Positions 1-13,857 of a DNA stretch of 64,000 nt are shown one piece after another (positions within the stretch are counted from its first letter, which is position 1; every line of letters begins with the position of its first letter). The stretch is from Serpula lacrymans var. lacrymans S7.9 (Eukaryota; Basidiomycota; Agaricomycetes; Boletales; Serpulaceae). The stretch lies in assembly GCF_000218685.1 (NCBI RefSeq), contig NW_006763294.1, positions 62,001-126,000 of the forward strand, written 5' to 3'. The position numbers and the translations under genes are program-made. The notes under the pieces were generated by a model. That model worked only from the letters and a program-made list of their open reading frames with translations. It ran no database searches and had not been told where the DNA came from.

Positions 1-1
1 T

Positions 2-1263
2 TTTGCAGATAAATTTGTTCTTGTCGGGGATCACTTCCAACTTCCCCCCCTCGTAAGTCTTTCCCTATCTCTTTCTTTTCTACATACCCACCAGTTACCA
101 GGTTCGTAATGTAACCGCACGGAAAAATGGCCTTGATACCTCCCTTTTTCGTCTTCTTTCCAACGCGCACCCGCACTCCGTCGCAGACCTTACGCATCAG
201 TACCGCATGAATGCTGATATCATGCTCCTTTCAAACACTCTCATCTACAGCGGACGACTCAAGTGTGGCTCGGAAGAGGTAGCACGCCAGACACTAAAAT
301 TACCAGATAATAGCTTTTTGAAGAGCTTAAATAGAGGAACGGGGTGTATATGTCCTATAGGGAATTGTTGGATTGGAAAGGTCTTGGAAGAGAGGTAAGT
401 CTTTTTATTCATTTATCCTTAATCATCAAGGTACATTCGCATTCGTCTACAGTTGCAACATTACCTTCATCGACACAGACCTCATTCCTGCTCGTGATGA
501 AGTTGTTGGTTCGTTGATCCAGAATCCTGTAGAAGCTTACCTCGTAGCGCAGCTAGTGGAGGCGCTTCTGCTGAGCGGCGTCCCTGTGGGGGAAGTCGGA
601 GTGATTTCTCTGTATCGACAGCAGCTCAAGCTCTTGGTATCGATGCTGGAAGGCAGGGGTGGTAAGGGCGTGGAGGTGATTACTGTGGATCGTAGTCAAG
701 GGAGGGATAAGGATTGCGTTATTGTGTCGATGGTGAGATCAAATGAAAACGGGCAGGTACGTGACATGTTTGCTCTTTATATCAATGTATTCTACTCTTC
801 CTTTTTAACTTTCAACGAGCAGATAGGTGAACTGATAAAAGATTGGCGACGCCTCAATGTCGCCTTCACGCGTGCTCGCAAGAAACTCGTCGTTATCGGC
901 TCGAGGCGGACGCTTGGTGATGTGCCAGTCATGAAAGAGTTCTTCGAGTTGATGGGCAACAAATCGTGGATACTTTCATTACCGAGGAGTGTGGAAGAGT
1001 GGCATCCAGCCTTGGGTGATAAAACAAGGGCAGTTTTAGGGCATCTGGATTCTGGGTGTAAGAGGGACGGCTGCGGTTCGGGTAAGCGGCAGGTGGTCTC
1101 GGTGGAGAAAGAAAATGGGCAAGACGGGAGCGACGGAAGCTTGGATGAGTATGGCAGTATAGAGAGACCGATCAAGAGGGCCAAGTTGCCCAGGTTGGAC
1201 GAAGGACTGATGAGAGGGAGACCATTATTGAGGGATGTTGTTAATGGGGAGAGTGCTGCATGA
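2..1263 (+). CDS. DNA2: DNA replication ATP-dependent helicase/nuclease DNA2, C-terminal part (5' partial)
   Basis: C-terminal superfamily 1 helicase region of the Dna2 flap-processing nuclease/helicase, which acts in Okazaki fragment maturation and double-strand-break resection. The window opens inside the motor with a Walker B-like VGDHFQLPPL, then QYRMN at about 203-217, then VDRSQGRDKDCVIVSMVRS (motif V region) and LNVAFTRARKKLVVIG (motif VI). Exons read 2-52, 102-394, 453-756 and 823-1263; the sum is 1089 nt, in frame, giving 362 residues. Introns are 49, 58 and 66 nt with GT-AG ends. The tail after about 1015 is acidic and basic and poorly conserved. The nuclease domain and N-terminus lie outside the window. 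The assignment rests on the conserved helicase motifs and the VADL-QYRMN spacing of Dna2. Confidence 0.9.
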
Positions 1264-1686
1264 CACAGAAATACGATTCGCCTGGACGTAGTATGCGGCG
1301 GGAACTTGATGAATGTACTGGGGCCCATTCTAGTGTATTGTACTATATCGTTATCTTATTAGGGGCGTACCATCATTGTATTGTAGAACAACATCAAAAA
1401 ATTAATACGTTAGTAGAGCTTTGAAGTGAAATTAATAGCTGTAGAAAAGCCTCTACTCGTGCAATGTCGGACGAGATCTAGAGTGATTGTCTTAGGATTG
1501 GATTATGGAGTGCCAGTGGCAACCATCTTAGTACCCGCGCTAACTTCCACGCTTACTTCTACATGCAACAACTCGTTGTTTTCTCGTACTACATGCAACT
1601 TTCGGACATAACCTGAGCCGGACAAACGAGTAGTCATTCAACTAGAATATCTCCCAAGTGCTTGTCGGTAGGTTTGATTTACCGCC
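1264..1686. other. intergenic, DNA2 to CTK3
   Basis: About 420 bp between two same-strand genes. It must hold the DNA2 3' UTR and the CTK3 promoter. I see no clear TATA box, repeat or RNA gene. Confidence 0.6.
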
Positions 1687-2789
1687 ATGGACCCCTTTGA
1701 GGTACGCATGCACTTCCTCTCGCTCCTCAGAAAGCTCAACGCGTGCGTGTGCCCGATTCTATTCATCTTTCCAAAAAAACCACTAACTTATTGCGTAAAC
1801 ATGTTACATCGGAATTCAAACCTCATGATTCAATTTCTACCAATTGCGTATCGCCCTATCAATCAGTTCGCAGCAATCCATCCAGAAAGTCGTTGGTTAT
1901 GCGCTAAAGTATTTTTCGAGATGTGGGGAAGACCTGTGGGACTGTATTGTTGAAGAATGTCAAAAAGTAAGTCTAGCCGCTATGCCATTATTCCTCGTCA
2001 TTAACGCAATGGAAACTCGGAAGGGTTCCATCAACAACCGCATAAACATTTTATATTTCTTGGACTCGCTCTGCGAGGCATGCCTTCTGGCCAAATCACA
2101 TCCCCACAACGAACTCTCTTCGTCCTCCACATCAACTTTCAAACCAAATGCTAACGAAAATAATTCATTCTATGTCGACTTTGTTTCGCGCGATCTTGGT
2201 AAAATCGTGGAACATGTGGTTCCAGAAGGCAGACATGGCCTGCCGAATCTGACAAGTACAAAGCAGGTTTGTGATGACTATACCTCAGCTTTGGGGGAAA
2301 AGGCCTGATGCCCTCTTTGTTTGGTTGCTGCAATAGATTCTCGAGAACTGGCGTAGCAAGCGTGTAATTGATCCACAAAAGATAGACGACGTCATGACAA
2401 CACTCAATGCACGTAAATCCTCTCTCGACGCCGGAGATCCCACCTCCACTTCCGCCTCTCCTGCTTCGTCACTAAGTCGTGGGGAGATCTTCAAACGCAT
2501 AGAAGAGGATCGTGAGCGACATAAGCGCCTGCGTGAACGACGATGGGTTCAGCCCGTCTCACACACCCCATTTTCTCACACGCAGCATCTGGCTGCGTTT
2601 CTTCCGCTAACGGATGATCAAGACGGTGCAGAGGAACTTACTCTAGATATCGAGTTCGAGAATGAGTGGGACGCGACAAGTGATTGGAATGAGGATGATG
2701 TGGAAGCTGCTACAGAAGAGAGTGAATTGTGTTTTTCGACGAGAGACACCGGGCAAGGCGAGGGAGAGGAACCAATGGATTTGTCATAA
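1687..2789 (+). CDS. CTK3: CTD kinase subunit gamma CTK3
   Basis: Third subunit of the CTDK-I complex, which phosphorylates Ser2 of the RNA polymerase II C-terminal domain. The protein starts MDPFEVRMHFLSLLRKLNA, followed by SQQSIQKVVGYALKYFSRC and GSINNRINILYFLDSLCE, the CID-like helical fold typical of the family. The C-terminal half after ILENWRSKRVIDPQKID has a charged helix rich in Arg/Glu and an acidic tail ending MDLS. Exons are 1687-1742, 1867-1966, 2024-2266 and 2337-2789; the sum is 852 nt (283 residues). The ATG at 1687 is chosen because MDPFE is the family N-terminus. It lies head-to-tail after DNA2 and converges with UTP20. Confidence 0.88.
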
Positions 2790-3087
2790 CAATCACCCTT
2801 ACCATTGTTATCAAAATTGTGTCATATACAATACTGCATTGCTCTAGATCGAAAACATTTACTAATGACACGAGTGTGATTAACTAGCGTTTACAATTGG
2901 CTATTGAAGAGGTAATAAATTAAGTGCGCAATCCGACGAACTACTATGCAAGACTGCAGAACGTAGTTCTATATATGTTCAGGGGTTACTGAATCACTCC
3001 TCACGTCGTCGTTTAAGTCGGCCTTTGCTATCTCTGGACAATCAGGCCATCAGCTGTCGAGTATATCTAAAAAACGTATGTGAGAAC

Positions 3088-6000
3088 TTACGCGTACGCC
3101 CTATTTTTTCTCTTTCGACTATCCTTCTTCACTACGTTCCGCTGCATTTTTCGTTTGGCAGCAGCCTCTGGGTTCACCACGGCCTAGGTAGTATGAAAAT
3201 CAGCTCTTCATATTGTGATAATTCCACGGATGGTAAACCTTACCTGTGTGACTCGTGCTGTTCTGCGCTCACGGCGCACAGTAAGCACTCCCTGTCGTAT
3301 ACGATTATACGCAAGTGCGAACTTAGTTGTCCCCACTTTGTTCTGGATTAGATCCTGCAATTCGGTTGCAAGGGTTTTTAATTCATCTATGTGATACAAA
3401 ACATTAGTTCTTCAATAACATAAAAACAAAGGAGAAAAGATGTGAGCTTACCCATGTGTGGATCGCGGATTGTATCATCCTCTAAGATTCGATAGAGCGG
3501 TGTCAAGGTATGGGGGAGGAAAGTTTCCAGTCGCGCAGCATCCAAGTACGACGCCATAGCGGCAAACCAACGAAATACTGACGAAGGCTGGTGGACCCAG
3601 TAATCCTTTGATTATTGTAAAGTGTGAATATCAGTGATATCAAAAGATGGCAAGTAATAACTGACCTTGCTGAATGACCTGTTTCTTCGAGCTATATGGG
3701 CAGAACGTGCTTGATAAGATAGCTTGGAAAATAGCCAGGGAAGTGGGTTCTGTTCCTTCGTATTCTCAACTTCCTCCTCGCCTGGTTCACTATCCTCGTC
3801 ATCCTCGTCAACTTCTTGGTCATCGTCCTTTTGTGCATCCGGTGAAGGAACCGGAATGGAAGAGAAACATTTCCCAATGTAAAACAAGTTCTTGACGACC
3901 TGAAGACTTAGCGGTGCGTCCAAATGTTCGCTTTTAAGCTGAGTACACAATTTCCCTGCAATGTCCCGCATCCCCGTTACCGACTGCGGATGATCATCTC
4001 CTACATCTGTCCTGGGCTGTGTGATTGGTGTCGCAGAAAAGAGCATGCCAAGAAGGCGGCATGCAGCAGTACGGACCCATGTATGTGGAAATAGGAGATG
4101 CAACACGACTTGAGGCCAAGTGACTTTGTCCAAGTCCGGAGTGAAATCGGGGAAAACACGTAGTACTTTCGTTAGTACAACCAATGCCTGATATGAAACT
4201 TGCCACTCAATGTCGACGTCCATTTCGTCAGCATTTTCATAGGAAGACTCGATCTGGTGACTGCTGCTCTTTAGCGCTGCATTGACGTTTTGGAGAAGAG
4301 TGGGAATGTATGGTAGTGTGGCTTGTTGTGAAACGTCGATGACAAGTCCATAGACCTGTATGGAGACTCTGGTCAGCTGGGGCTGAGCGCCTTGCGTGGC
4401 CCATGTGTCCAAATGATTCATAACGACTTTGTGATGTTCATCGTCAAGTCGCGAAAAGAGACTTTTTATCAGCTCAGCGGCCATCTCCCGACATTTCGCA
4501 GAGTCATCGTTGGCGATCACCATAACAAGAGCAACGAACAGCAAATCTGCATACTCCCTTACGAGTCCAGTTTCAAACTTCGCAACGATTGCACTGAGAA
4601 TTTCCATCACAGACTTGCGCCCACTCTCATACACATACGAGAGGTTCTTTGCAAGGAAAACCATTTGATTTCGTAGTCGACCTTTTCCTTGTGGATAGTC
4701 CAGCAAGAATTGAAGGAGAACACCGCGACACAGTTCTTGGACCTGGAAAGACTGATTCGTCACCATGATCTCGGCGACTTTATCCATGAGATCATAGATC
4801 TCAGGTACGACGAATTTACGGGCCACGATTGCTCGGAGCATTGCAAACACAGCAGTTTGTCGGGTGGGATCTTCTAAGTCGGGAGACAAGAGTTGCAAAA
4901 GGAAAACCAGGTCTTTTTCTTTAACTTGTGCCGCTGAACAATCACGCAAGATGGTTGCCAGGGACTTCAGAGCAGTCTGAACAACGTCTGATTCGGTACT
5001 GCCAGTCTGTCTGATTATATCGAGGATCTGGCGAACGAAGACAGGTGCCGATTTATCAATAGAATTCAAGGGGCACTTGACGATGGCGGCTGTTGCTTTG
5101 ATCCCGGAGGTTATCACTGCGTGATTACTTGAGTACAATGTGTTGCCGATGACTTTAACCATCGGTTCCAATCGAGCTATTATAACAGCATCGTGGAAAT
5201 CAAAACGATTGCGACGGAAGGCAGTATTGAACAGGTCGATTCCGAAGGTAACGAAACTGAAATGAAACATGATCAGAAATATACTTTAAGAATAAAGATA
5301 GAATATCAATACCGGAAGGAGTTGTTTACATAATGATTAACCTCGACTGTTGATTGTCGCTTCATCTGCACTATGGCATCATCTTTCTTGGCCTTCGCCT
5401 TAGACTTGTTAGGGGGAGCAGCCTCCTGGAGGAATCGAGCGTTCTGGCTAATTAGCGTGTGACAGAGTACTAGAAGTTCTGGGGGCGTGAAATGATTGTT
5501 GGCATTGAGTCCGCTAGCGATCCGCCGAAGAACCTCCTCAACTTGCAGCATTAATTTGAAAGACTCCGTCTCTTGCATAATCGAGCGGACAGGAAGTAGA
5601 AGCGCGCTTATACGCAGCGGTGTGATGTATTTAGCCATAAGAGAGAATGAATCCAGTCCCTTCGATGACGAAGACCTCACTTCGCGCATTTTGGTTTTGA
5701 AGTCGTCGGACTGCACATCTTTTCCAGACTCGCCGAATACCACTTCTGCCGATATATGTGCAACATCATCTACGCATTCGTCGAGATTACTGAACCTTGT
5801 GATATGCTCGGCATTTGTGATGTGAGTGAGGAGAGCGTGTGTTACATACGCTAAAACATGCAATTGTGGGCCTCGCAAGAGTGCTCCTCGCATTTCGCGC
5901 AGGAGAAGAGGCAGATACGTGGGTCCTAAAAGTACTATGATACGGCATAGAGTGTCTCGAGTGAGATCTCTAGTTTCTTGACTTCTGCTCCTTAGAACCT

Positions 6001-9000
6001 GACTGAGGACTGTCAAGAGTTTGCATATTTGCGGTTCTCGAGATGTTTGGGGCAAATGTTTGGCGACGTTAACTATGCCAATTGATATGGGAATCCGCAA
6101 AGTATCTTCCGTTTCGTCACGCTTCTCCAGATATTGCAGAAGGCCCGGTAAAAGGCGTAGATTGACAGCATCCTCAATCTTTTTGAAGTTGACCTTAGTT
6201 GGTGGAAAACGCTGCTCGACCGTATTAACATCTTCATTCAATTCATTGTCATCTTCAGCGCCTGGTGTTGATTCAGGCAGAACTTCGTCCATCGGAAAAT
6301 GGAAACTCTCCAGGATAGCCACTAGCGTTCGTACATGGACGCGAACGGCATCAGTCTTGTCTTTGGATGCTCGAAGATACTTTTGAACTAATGCATAATA
6401 TACACTCCATGACAAATGCTTCGCCATTCGACCGGTCGTATTGATTACCTCGTTAACGAGATGATGGTCAAGGGAGGCTGTGGATAAGATGTAATGTTCG
6501 ACGAGCGGCACAAAAATATCTGCCAGGGTTTTACTACGCAAATAACCCTCGTCACATTGATCCGCCAGTCGCCGAAGAGCTCGGATACGCCTGTGGATTT
6601 GAATATGATGGATATTCGTGAAGAAACTAGCTTCTTCATCCCCCCCAGCAAGCAACGGCCGCATCTCTTGCAATGAGTCGATACTCTCGCATTTAGAAGT
6701 AGCATATGCCACCACGGAGAGCACTTCACTGCGGACCAGCTCGTGCTTAGATCGCAATCCATTCTTTAATCCAGGAAAGAGGATCCGCATGAAAATGGAT
6801 CCGTATTCCGTTAAGGTATCATCTGAAGCTAAGTCCACAAAATGTCGTAGAGTGAAGGATGCATTATTGCGAACAGCCAACTCCTCAGGATCTTGAATGA
6901 AACTGAGCATATTGTAAATGATAGGTAGCCAGTCGTGTGGTGACAACGACGCGTATATCTGTTCGTTCAACTTTGAAAACGCTTCTAAGCGACATTCGAA
7001 GTCAGGTTCATCAAGCCTCTTTACAGAAAACGCATTCAAGGAGGCGAGAAGAGAAGCCAGTGATGCAAGGCTGACGTCTACAGTCGATAAGCGCTGGAAA
7101 GTCGCAACGAGAGCCGCACGAGATTGACTGTATCGCAAGCTTTGAAAAAGTTGGGAGAGTAATTCATACACCTTGATGTATATCGGAGAACTGCGGTTTG
7201 AGAGATCTGGAATAAGAGGAAAGGTTTCCCCCAGTATCTTCAACAGGTTAACCTTGGTCTTCTCAGGGACCACCTTGGACGGTTTACGCAGAAGAGGTGT
7301 GAGCAACTCCAGTAGCCTAGATGACTGCCCTGCGTCGGAAATATAATGAGCAATTTCTGAAAGGATACCAATTTGGCGGTGGGAGAGCGGGCTGGAGATC
7401 GAGGCATCGTTTTTGGTCCGTTCAACTAGAACCGCCATGTTCGTGAGCAATAGCGATATGTGGGGTTTGACGATCATTCCTGATAGTTCTTTATTGTCAC
7501 CAGAAAACAGAAGAATTTGATCGACGATGTCAAGTATGCGCGTAATGACAACGGGTTTGACATTGGTAGCCACCAAACAGTCGTATACCTTAGGCAAAAC
7601 GGTAGGATCGTATTGAACCAAATATTGTACATATTCCGGTCGTGACGCCCAAGCGTAGAACAATTCCAGAAGCCCCGACGGCGCTTGAGTATTTTCTTTA
7701 TCCAGCAAAGGCAGTCGTGGAGATATGAACGAAGAGAATGACGCTGTAAGGTATTTTGTGAAATCGAACGTGACTGGGCTGCGGAAGAAGTCTGACAGTC
7801 GTTTCAATCCCAGTTGGCGAATCAAGCGGGGAGATTTAAGCCCCCCAATATCCTCAATTTCTTCCATATCTTCTTCATCCTGCTCTTGCTCTTCATCCTT
7901 ATCCACCTTAGTAGGGTCTTCGCGCTTAATTGAGGCAATTCGTTCTTGAGCGTGGGATATAATATCTATGGTGGTACCTAACAGAGCAGGCCAATAAGAG
8001 ATAACGTGGGGCCCAAGGTTCTTCAGAACATCGCCCAAAAGTGTAAGAAAGCCGATCTGCTGCTTCTGCGATATGTCGGGCGATATATCACGAAGTGTAA
8101 AGTCACCTTCACTGCGAGATTGACATTCGGATTGCATAGGCTTTAGCATGAGATCCACCAATAGTGAAAGTTCTTCATCGGTACAGCCTCCCAAAACTGA
8201 CAAAATTGTAGTCCGACGGTCGGCTCCCCTTGAGCGCCCCTTTCTCTCTAACATTATGCCAAACAGGAGCCTGATGATAATATCCACCAGCTGTGACCTA
8301 TCTGGAGGCTCCATTGCAGATATATCAAGTGTCGTGAGTTCATCCCTCCATCTTGTGTCATCGAGGAGGGCGCGAAGGTGATCCTCATGCGCGAGTAGTT
8401 GGGGTAATTTGTAAGTCAATATACAAGATAGCGAAAGATTCTGTAGAGAGCGTTCCGGATGAGAGAGAAAAGACATGTATAGCGAAAACAGAGTATCGGA
8501 GGAGTGTAGAGCCTTTGGATTGCTGAATTTGCTGAATAAAGTCAGCCAGGATGTCAATTTATACCGAGGTAGCCGGGAGGACGCGTCCGGACCAGTTAAG
8601 GAAAGAAAGAAAGGGATGAGGTCTCGATTATGTTTTTCCGCCAGTGCGCTACATTCGCCAAGAGTGGACAGCAGCTGGGACTCATAAGACGAAGTATCAA
8701 TGCGATCTTTCGGAAGTTGCACCTATGTAGAGGTAGTTTTACAAGTTAGCCTGAATATTGTAGTTGGTACAAAGGAAATTACCCGGATGATTTCATTACG
8801 CTGATGGTCTTCGCGGAGCCAACCAGAAGTGGTACTTCGTACTTTGTGAGCACTGGGATCTCGCCAAGTCCGCTCCTCTTCCCATGGGTCATCAATGCTG
8901 TCCTTGACTCCGTTCTGGTTGTCAAGCATCCAAGCCGGCATGCTATCACTAGACTGACTACGCGAAACAGCCTGAAGCTCGTCAAACATTAAACTCCAGA

Positions 9001-11449
9001 CCTGGTCGCCAAATCTCTGCGAGAGTGACGACAATGCCTCAGTAGCAGGGGACCACAGGGGTCGAAGGTTAACTTTGAGTTGTGCTATAATTTCTAGGTG
9101 AGAGTTAATAACAGCTGGTGCATGGATGAAATCGCACAAATAAGCCATCTTGCACAAAGGTCCGCAGCAAGCCGGTCGCCATCCTTTACTACTTGACCGA
9201 CCCTCCCGATGCGCAGAACACGTTCACGCACTCCATGGGCATCTAGAGATACTTCTTCTCCCTGTAGGCAACGTTTAACAACATCTTGCTCTCCCGGTGA
9301 AGCCTCGACGAGCGAAGAGGCCAAAATCCTGAGGAAATTAAGACGGAGAAGACGAGAATGCGAAATGAGGGCTGCTTTGAGGGGCGTGTAAATTTCTAAG
9401 AATGAAAACGCTGGTTTGTTTGTTGGACTGTAAGTTTGTTGTCAGTGGACGAAGCAATAGCAGAGAAAAAAATAAGGTACCTTGCTCGCAGTAGCGCTAC
9501 CAATCCTTCCAATACACTTTCCGACCAACTCCAGTTTACGATAACCTTTTTTGTCCACACCCCGAGATCCACTATATCGATCCACTGTGAAGGATGGTGC
9601 GATGCTATCGTCCGCATGCATAAACCAACTACCCATGCTGCATTTGCGTAGGTAGACTCATAGTTTGCTTTGGGTTTAGGCGTATCAAGCGAAGAATTGG
9701 CAATCCCAGCTAAGAGTCGAGGCAAACAGCCCACAAACCCGCATATCTCGAGTATATCGCTCAAGTCATCCACCCGCCACTCTTCACTCTCCCATGTTTC
9801 TAATCTGCGGACGACCCATTGTTCTATACACCTTCTCCAAACCACATCTACGTCGCTTATTTTCCCTTGCTTCTTCAAGCTAGTAAAAAGACGTATAGTC
9901 AGCTTCGGTTCATGCTCCAGCAACGCAGGTGTAGCTTTGAGGACTGCAGGAAGTCCAACAAGTTTCCATCCTCCCCACCCGAGTTCTGAGAGAATGCCAC
10001 AGAGGCGAATACCAAGCGAAGGTGCTTCGAGAGAGCGCAGGAGAAAAGCACGACCTGTTCCGGTGGAAAGCGACATATCGCCAGCGAGGAGGATAGATGT
10101 AGCAAAGGTAAGAAGTGGGGGGTGAATGGTATGTGATAGTGGTAGTGTAGCGAGCTCAGAGGCCAGTTGGGATAAGTGAGATGCTGCGACAGAGAAGCTT
10201 TTAGTCAAGTTCATAGGACAGGATAGATTAACTTACGTAGTATCCTCGAGCCTTGACGCACAGAGCAAATGACGGATACCGTTTGTAGCATACGGCACAA
10301 TGATTCTTCATCTGTCTCACCCAAGCTTACTGACTTTGCGATAGCACAAAATTGCTTGACAAGGAGATCGGCCAGAGGTGAAAATTGATCTGCTGCTTTG
10401 CAGTGATGTATGAGAGCGGTCAACACGCGACGAAAGAGTGCATGGGTAGCATCAGGTGCATCGTGTGTTAAATGATAAGCAAGCAAGGGAGTGATAACCG
10501 ACACTGTCACAGTGTGCAGTGTTTGTGAAACAGACTGTAGAGATGAGTCAGTTCATTTATCTCGCAACTAAAAAAGTGATATGTACCTTGCACGCAAATA
10601 CAAAAATCCATGCGCAAGCATCTTCAATGCCAATCAGACTCTGCGCTATCAGCGTGACTGCTTTCTCTCGTGCAGTGGTCTTCAACCTTCGTAGAACTGT
10701 CCCCCAAACTTCAGCTGTAGCCCGTTGTACCTCGTTATCACATTTCGGTAAAACGGCACGGATGGAGGCCCACGATGTTTCCAAGAGATCTAATTTGACC
10801 GACGGTACGAGTAAATATTTAAAGAGTGCAGACAGTGTGGCAAGGAGTGAGGTCAAAGCAGGAGCTGATAAAGAGCGAGTTAGCAGCTCAAGAAGAAGCT
10901 GCAATAAATTGGGATAAACGGGAGAAAGGGTGGTACGGAGGTCGTAGGCTAGTTTCTGTAGTAGACTAGAAGCAAGTTAAGAAGGGGGGCATAGGATAGT
11001 ATGTCAACACACGTACTCGAGGAGGGCTTTTAAAGCTTCGTCATCGGAGCCTTTTACTGTTTCTATCCAAACATCTACAATTTCTTTCCAGTTGTGCAAC
11101 AAAAGGGGCATCGACATGGAAAGCGGATCAGCCTTCTTCGCGAAATTTAGGAATCCGGGGGAAAGATTGAGTTGCCGCCAGTGCTGGAGGGTTTCATAGA
11201 AATGCGACTGATTATCCTATCATAAAGTATCCATGTTAATAAACGTTGAGCGATATGACAACTAGAACGTCCCACTTGAAGTTCATGATCAAATTTTGAC
11301 AAGCTGAGAGCCGAAGGTACGTGAACTTCTTTGAGAGATTGTTTATAAGATTGATGCTAGATTTGTATTAGTTAACGACTTGAGTATAATATATGGCTGT
11401 GTCGTACTTTGAAGCGTTTGACACGCTGGAAACCTTGATCCGCTTCCAT
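3088..11449 (-). CDS. UTP20: U3 snoRNP component UTP20 (HEAT-repeat scaffold)
   Basis: Very large nucleolar HEAT-repeat protein of the small-subunit processome, needed for 18S rRNA maturation. I read 13 exons: 11449-11408, 11356-11276, 11216-11017, 10965-10587, 10534-10237, 10183-9481, 9427-9138, 9084-8783, 8722-5313, 5256-3666, 3605-3452, 3386-3244 and 3183-3088. They sum to 7689 nt, exactly in frame, 2562 residues, close to the size of known Utp20. The start MEADQGFQRVKRFK runs into LSLSKFDHE and DNQSHFYETL. Diagnostic stretches include AQLKVNLRPLWSPA-like text, EELAVRNNASFTLRHFVDLA, FNTAFRRNRFDFHD and the C-terminal KVGTTKFALAYNRIRQGVL. The last short exon gives AVVNPEAAAKRKMQRN and a basic tail, a probable nucleolar signal. 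The intron donor before exon 3 (GTGGGA) is unusual. Confidence 0.93.
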
Positions 11450-11668
11450 ATCGTGTGGTTGACCGTGACTTCAAGTTCAGGCTACTCTCGAAGATTTTTC
11501 CGAGATCCAAATCCGGTTTGTTTGGATTAGAAGCTATTGCCAAACAAACGCTACTGTATTAGGAAACTCAGTGCTTTAACCATTTTCACATAAGGCTGAT
11601 TCTACGGCACTGCTATTGGCAAACGATGAAAATAGGTGAAGTACCACTATAATATACATTCACTATTT

Positions 11669-13401
11669 TCATCCAATGACACCGTTATTCCTCAGAGTAG
11701 TAAGTTCCAGCGTTGATAAGCCTAGTTCACCTCGCAAAACCTCCTCAGTATGTTGTCCCAAATCAGGGCCGGCCCAGCGAGTCTGAGCATTACATCCGTC
11801 AAGTACTGGGAAAACTCTTGGCATTTTCACTTTCCAGCCACTCTCCTCGGTTCCAACCTGCACATCCTCTACTGCCCCACGAGCCAGGACCTGCTCCCCC
11901 TCGACTATGTCCTTTACGTTGACTACTCGGCCAGCAGGCACTCCTACGCCGCGAAGAACTTCCAGAACTTCATCTACTGTGTGCCGGGACGTGAACTCTG
12001 TGATCGCTGCCTCTATTTTTGCCTGCTGGTTGACACGATGGTGATTGTGCTGGTATAATGGTCCAGTCAGATCGGCGCGCCCAATAGCATTCATCAGCTT
12101 TTGGTACAGCGAATCACCGTTTGCGCCTATGATTATGTACGCGTTCGAAGACGGAGATGATGAGCTGGAAGGAGAAAGACAGGGATATGCGTTGGTCGGG
12201 ACAATGCCCGTTACGGAGGATCCTGAAGGACCGCGGACCTAGAAGATATCAAAACGGTTATCGAAGAGGCTGAAGCATATATGCACCTTTCCCTTGCGAT
12301 CATACTCTGGTATTATGCCCTCCATAAGATTTAGCATGCTATGGGCCAGATGGAGATAACTGTAGGACGATGCACCCGGTACTGAACACAAACCTTTCCA
12401 TTATGCTGACATCCACAGTCTGGCCGCCACCTCCACCACGTTTCTGTACCTTCTGCCTTGATAGCAGCGCGAGGACCTAACACCATTCAGATTAGCGTTT
12501 GAGATATTCCAGCTCACTTACAGTTCCAAATGCTGCATGCAGTCCTGCTACGGAATCTCCCAGACTAATATTGGGCCTTATAGGCGGGCCAGAGAGTCCA
12601 CTGTGCTCTGGATCGGGCATGCCATTTATGAAGCGAAAACCGGATTCAGCTTCACAAACGGATGCAAAGCCTGGTCGAGATGACCAAGGGCCCGTCTGCC
12701 CATAGCCACTGACACGGGTGAATATGAGAGAAGGATTCTCAGGATGTAAGGACGATGGGCCAAGACACCATTTTTCAAGTGCTGCAACAGGGAGGTTGCA
12801 TCACATTGTATGAGTACATACACAGTGCTAGAAGTAAGAGGGAAAATAACGTACTGCCAGGCTTGAAATTTTCCAGAAGTACGTCGCACTTAACAGCGAG
12901 TTTCTTCACGAGCCTGACTTGGAATCTGAATTAGTTCATGGTCCTCATTTGGATTACTCACTGTCTGCCTTCTTCTTTTCGTAAATCAATAGTAACACTT
13001 TTTTTGTTTCTCGCTAAGCTTCGGAACCATGGACTCGTTCCATCAATATCCAGTTCACGCCAGACACGCAAAGGGTCACCAACTCCAGGAGGTTCAATCT
13101 TGATTACCTCTGCTCCAAAATGCCTGAATACATATCATCTGTTAAGCACTTATATCACTGTGCAAGTGCTGAGAATTGACCCTAACAACTGACCACAGAA
13201 CGGGCCAGCAATCACTTGACCGAGCTCAAGTACACGAACACCGGAAAGCGGGAGATCATTGGTCGTGTGGGAAGTCGTAGAAAGACTTCTGTCAATTGTC
13301 AGCTTGAAACTAATGTTTGGCTTAGCACTTGAGGTTTCCAGGCTCACCAGCGTATGGGGTTCCGAGTCGACGTTGAAAGACAACGCATACCCAACGCCCA
13401 T
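11669..13401 (-). CDS. CaiB/BaiF-type (class III) CoA transferase
   Basis: Family III CoA transferase, which moves CoA between acyl groups of carboxylic acids; the substrate cannot be told from sequence. The core opens LPLSGVRVLELGQVIAGPFCG and, across short introns, continues HFGAEVIKIEPPGVGDPLR, SPWFRSLARNKKSVTIDLR, KCDVLLENFKPG, TRVSGYGQTGPWSSRPGF, AALLSRQ-type text, GGGGGQTVDVSIMES, and YIIIGANGDSLYQKLM near the C-terminus. At least six introns are needed; several are about 40-60 nt. The stop is at 11669. The start at 13401 gives a leader of about 50 residues before the catalytic domain; a mitochondrial location is possible but not shown. It lies between UTP20 and the DUF1479 gene on the same strand. 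Confidence 0.85.
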
Positions 13402-13857
13402 CTGAGTGAAGTTGGACGACCACGACTACATGATGGAGAAAAGGCAACCATCACTTGTTACTGTAAATGTTGTTAATTAGTCACGGTTGCTTGACAGTCA
13501 TCACGCACTGCAAGTACTCCTGCGTATTCGACTTTCAGAGAGATAAGGAGACCGTGGGATGCATTTACTTAATAAAGATGGCGCGAGTCAATGCTGAAAA
13601 TTGATTTCATGGGAAAACGGTGCCACAGTATTATATATAACCTGCTGCCTTTGCGAACAGCCGCACAATATTGGTAGGAAATGGCGAGGTAATATACAGC
13701 TAATAAATTATACATGGCCAATTTCCCGTAGAAATGCCTCAGTTATACACCGAACAAGTCATTCGGTTGATTTGCGTAGATGTTCTCACCCTGAGATAGA
13801 ATTCCTCAGATTCACACATACAGATATCATCACAGAGAATGAAAAGGAAAAGCAGAA
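13402..13857. other. intergenic, DUF1479 gene to CoA transferase
   Basis: About 450 bp between two minus-strand genes. It contains A/T-rich DNA and no recognisable repeat or RNA gene. It should carry the CoA transferase promoter. Confidence 0.5.
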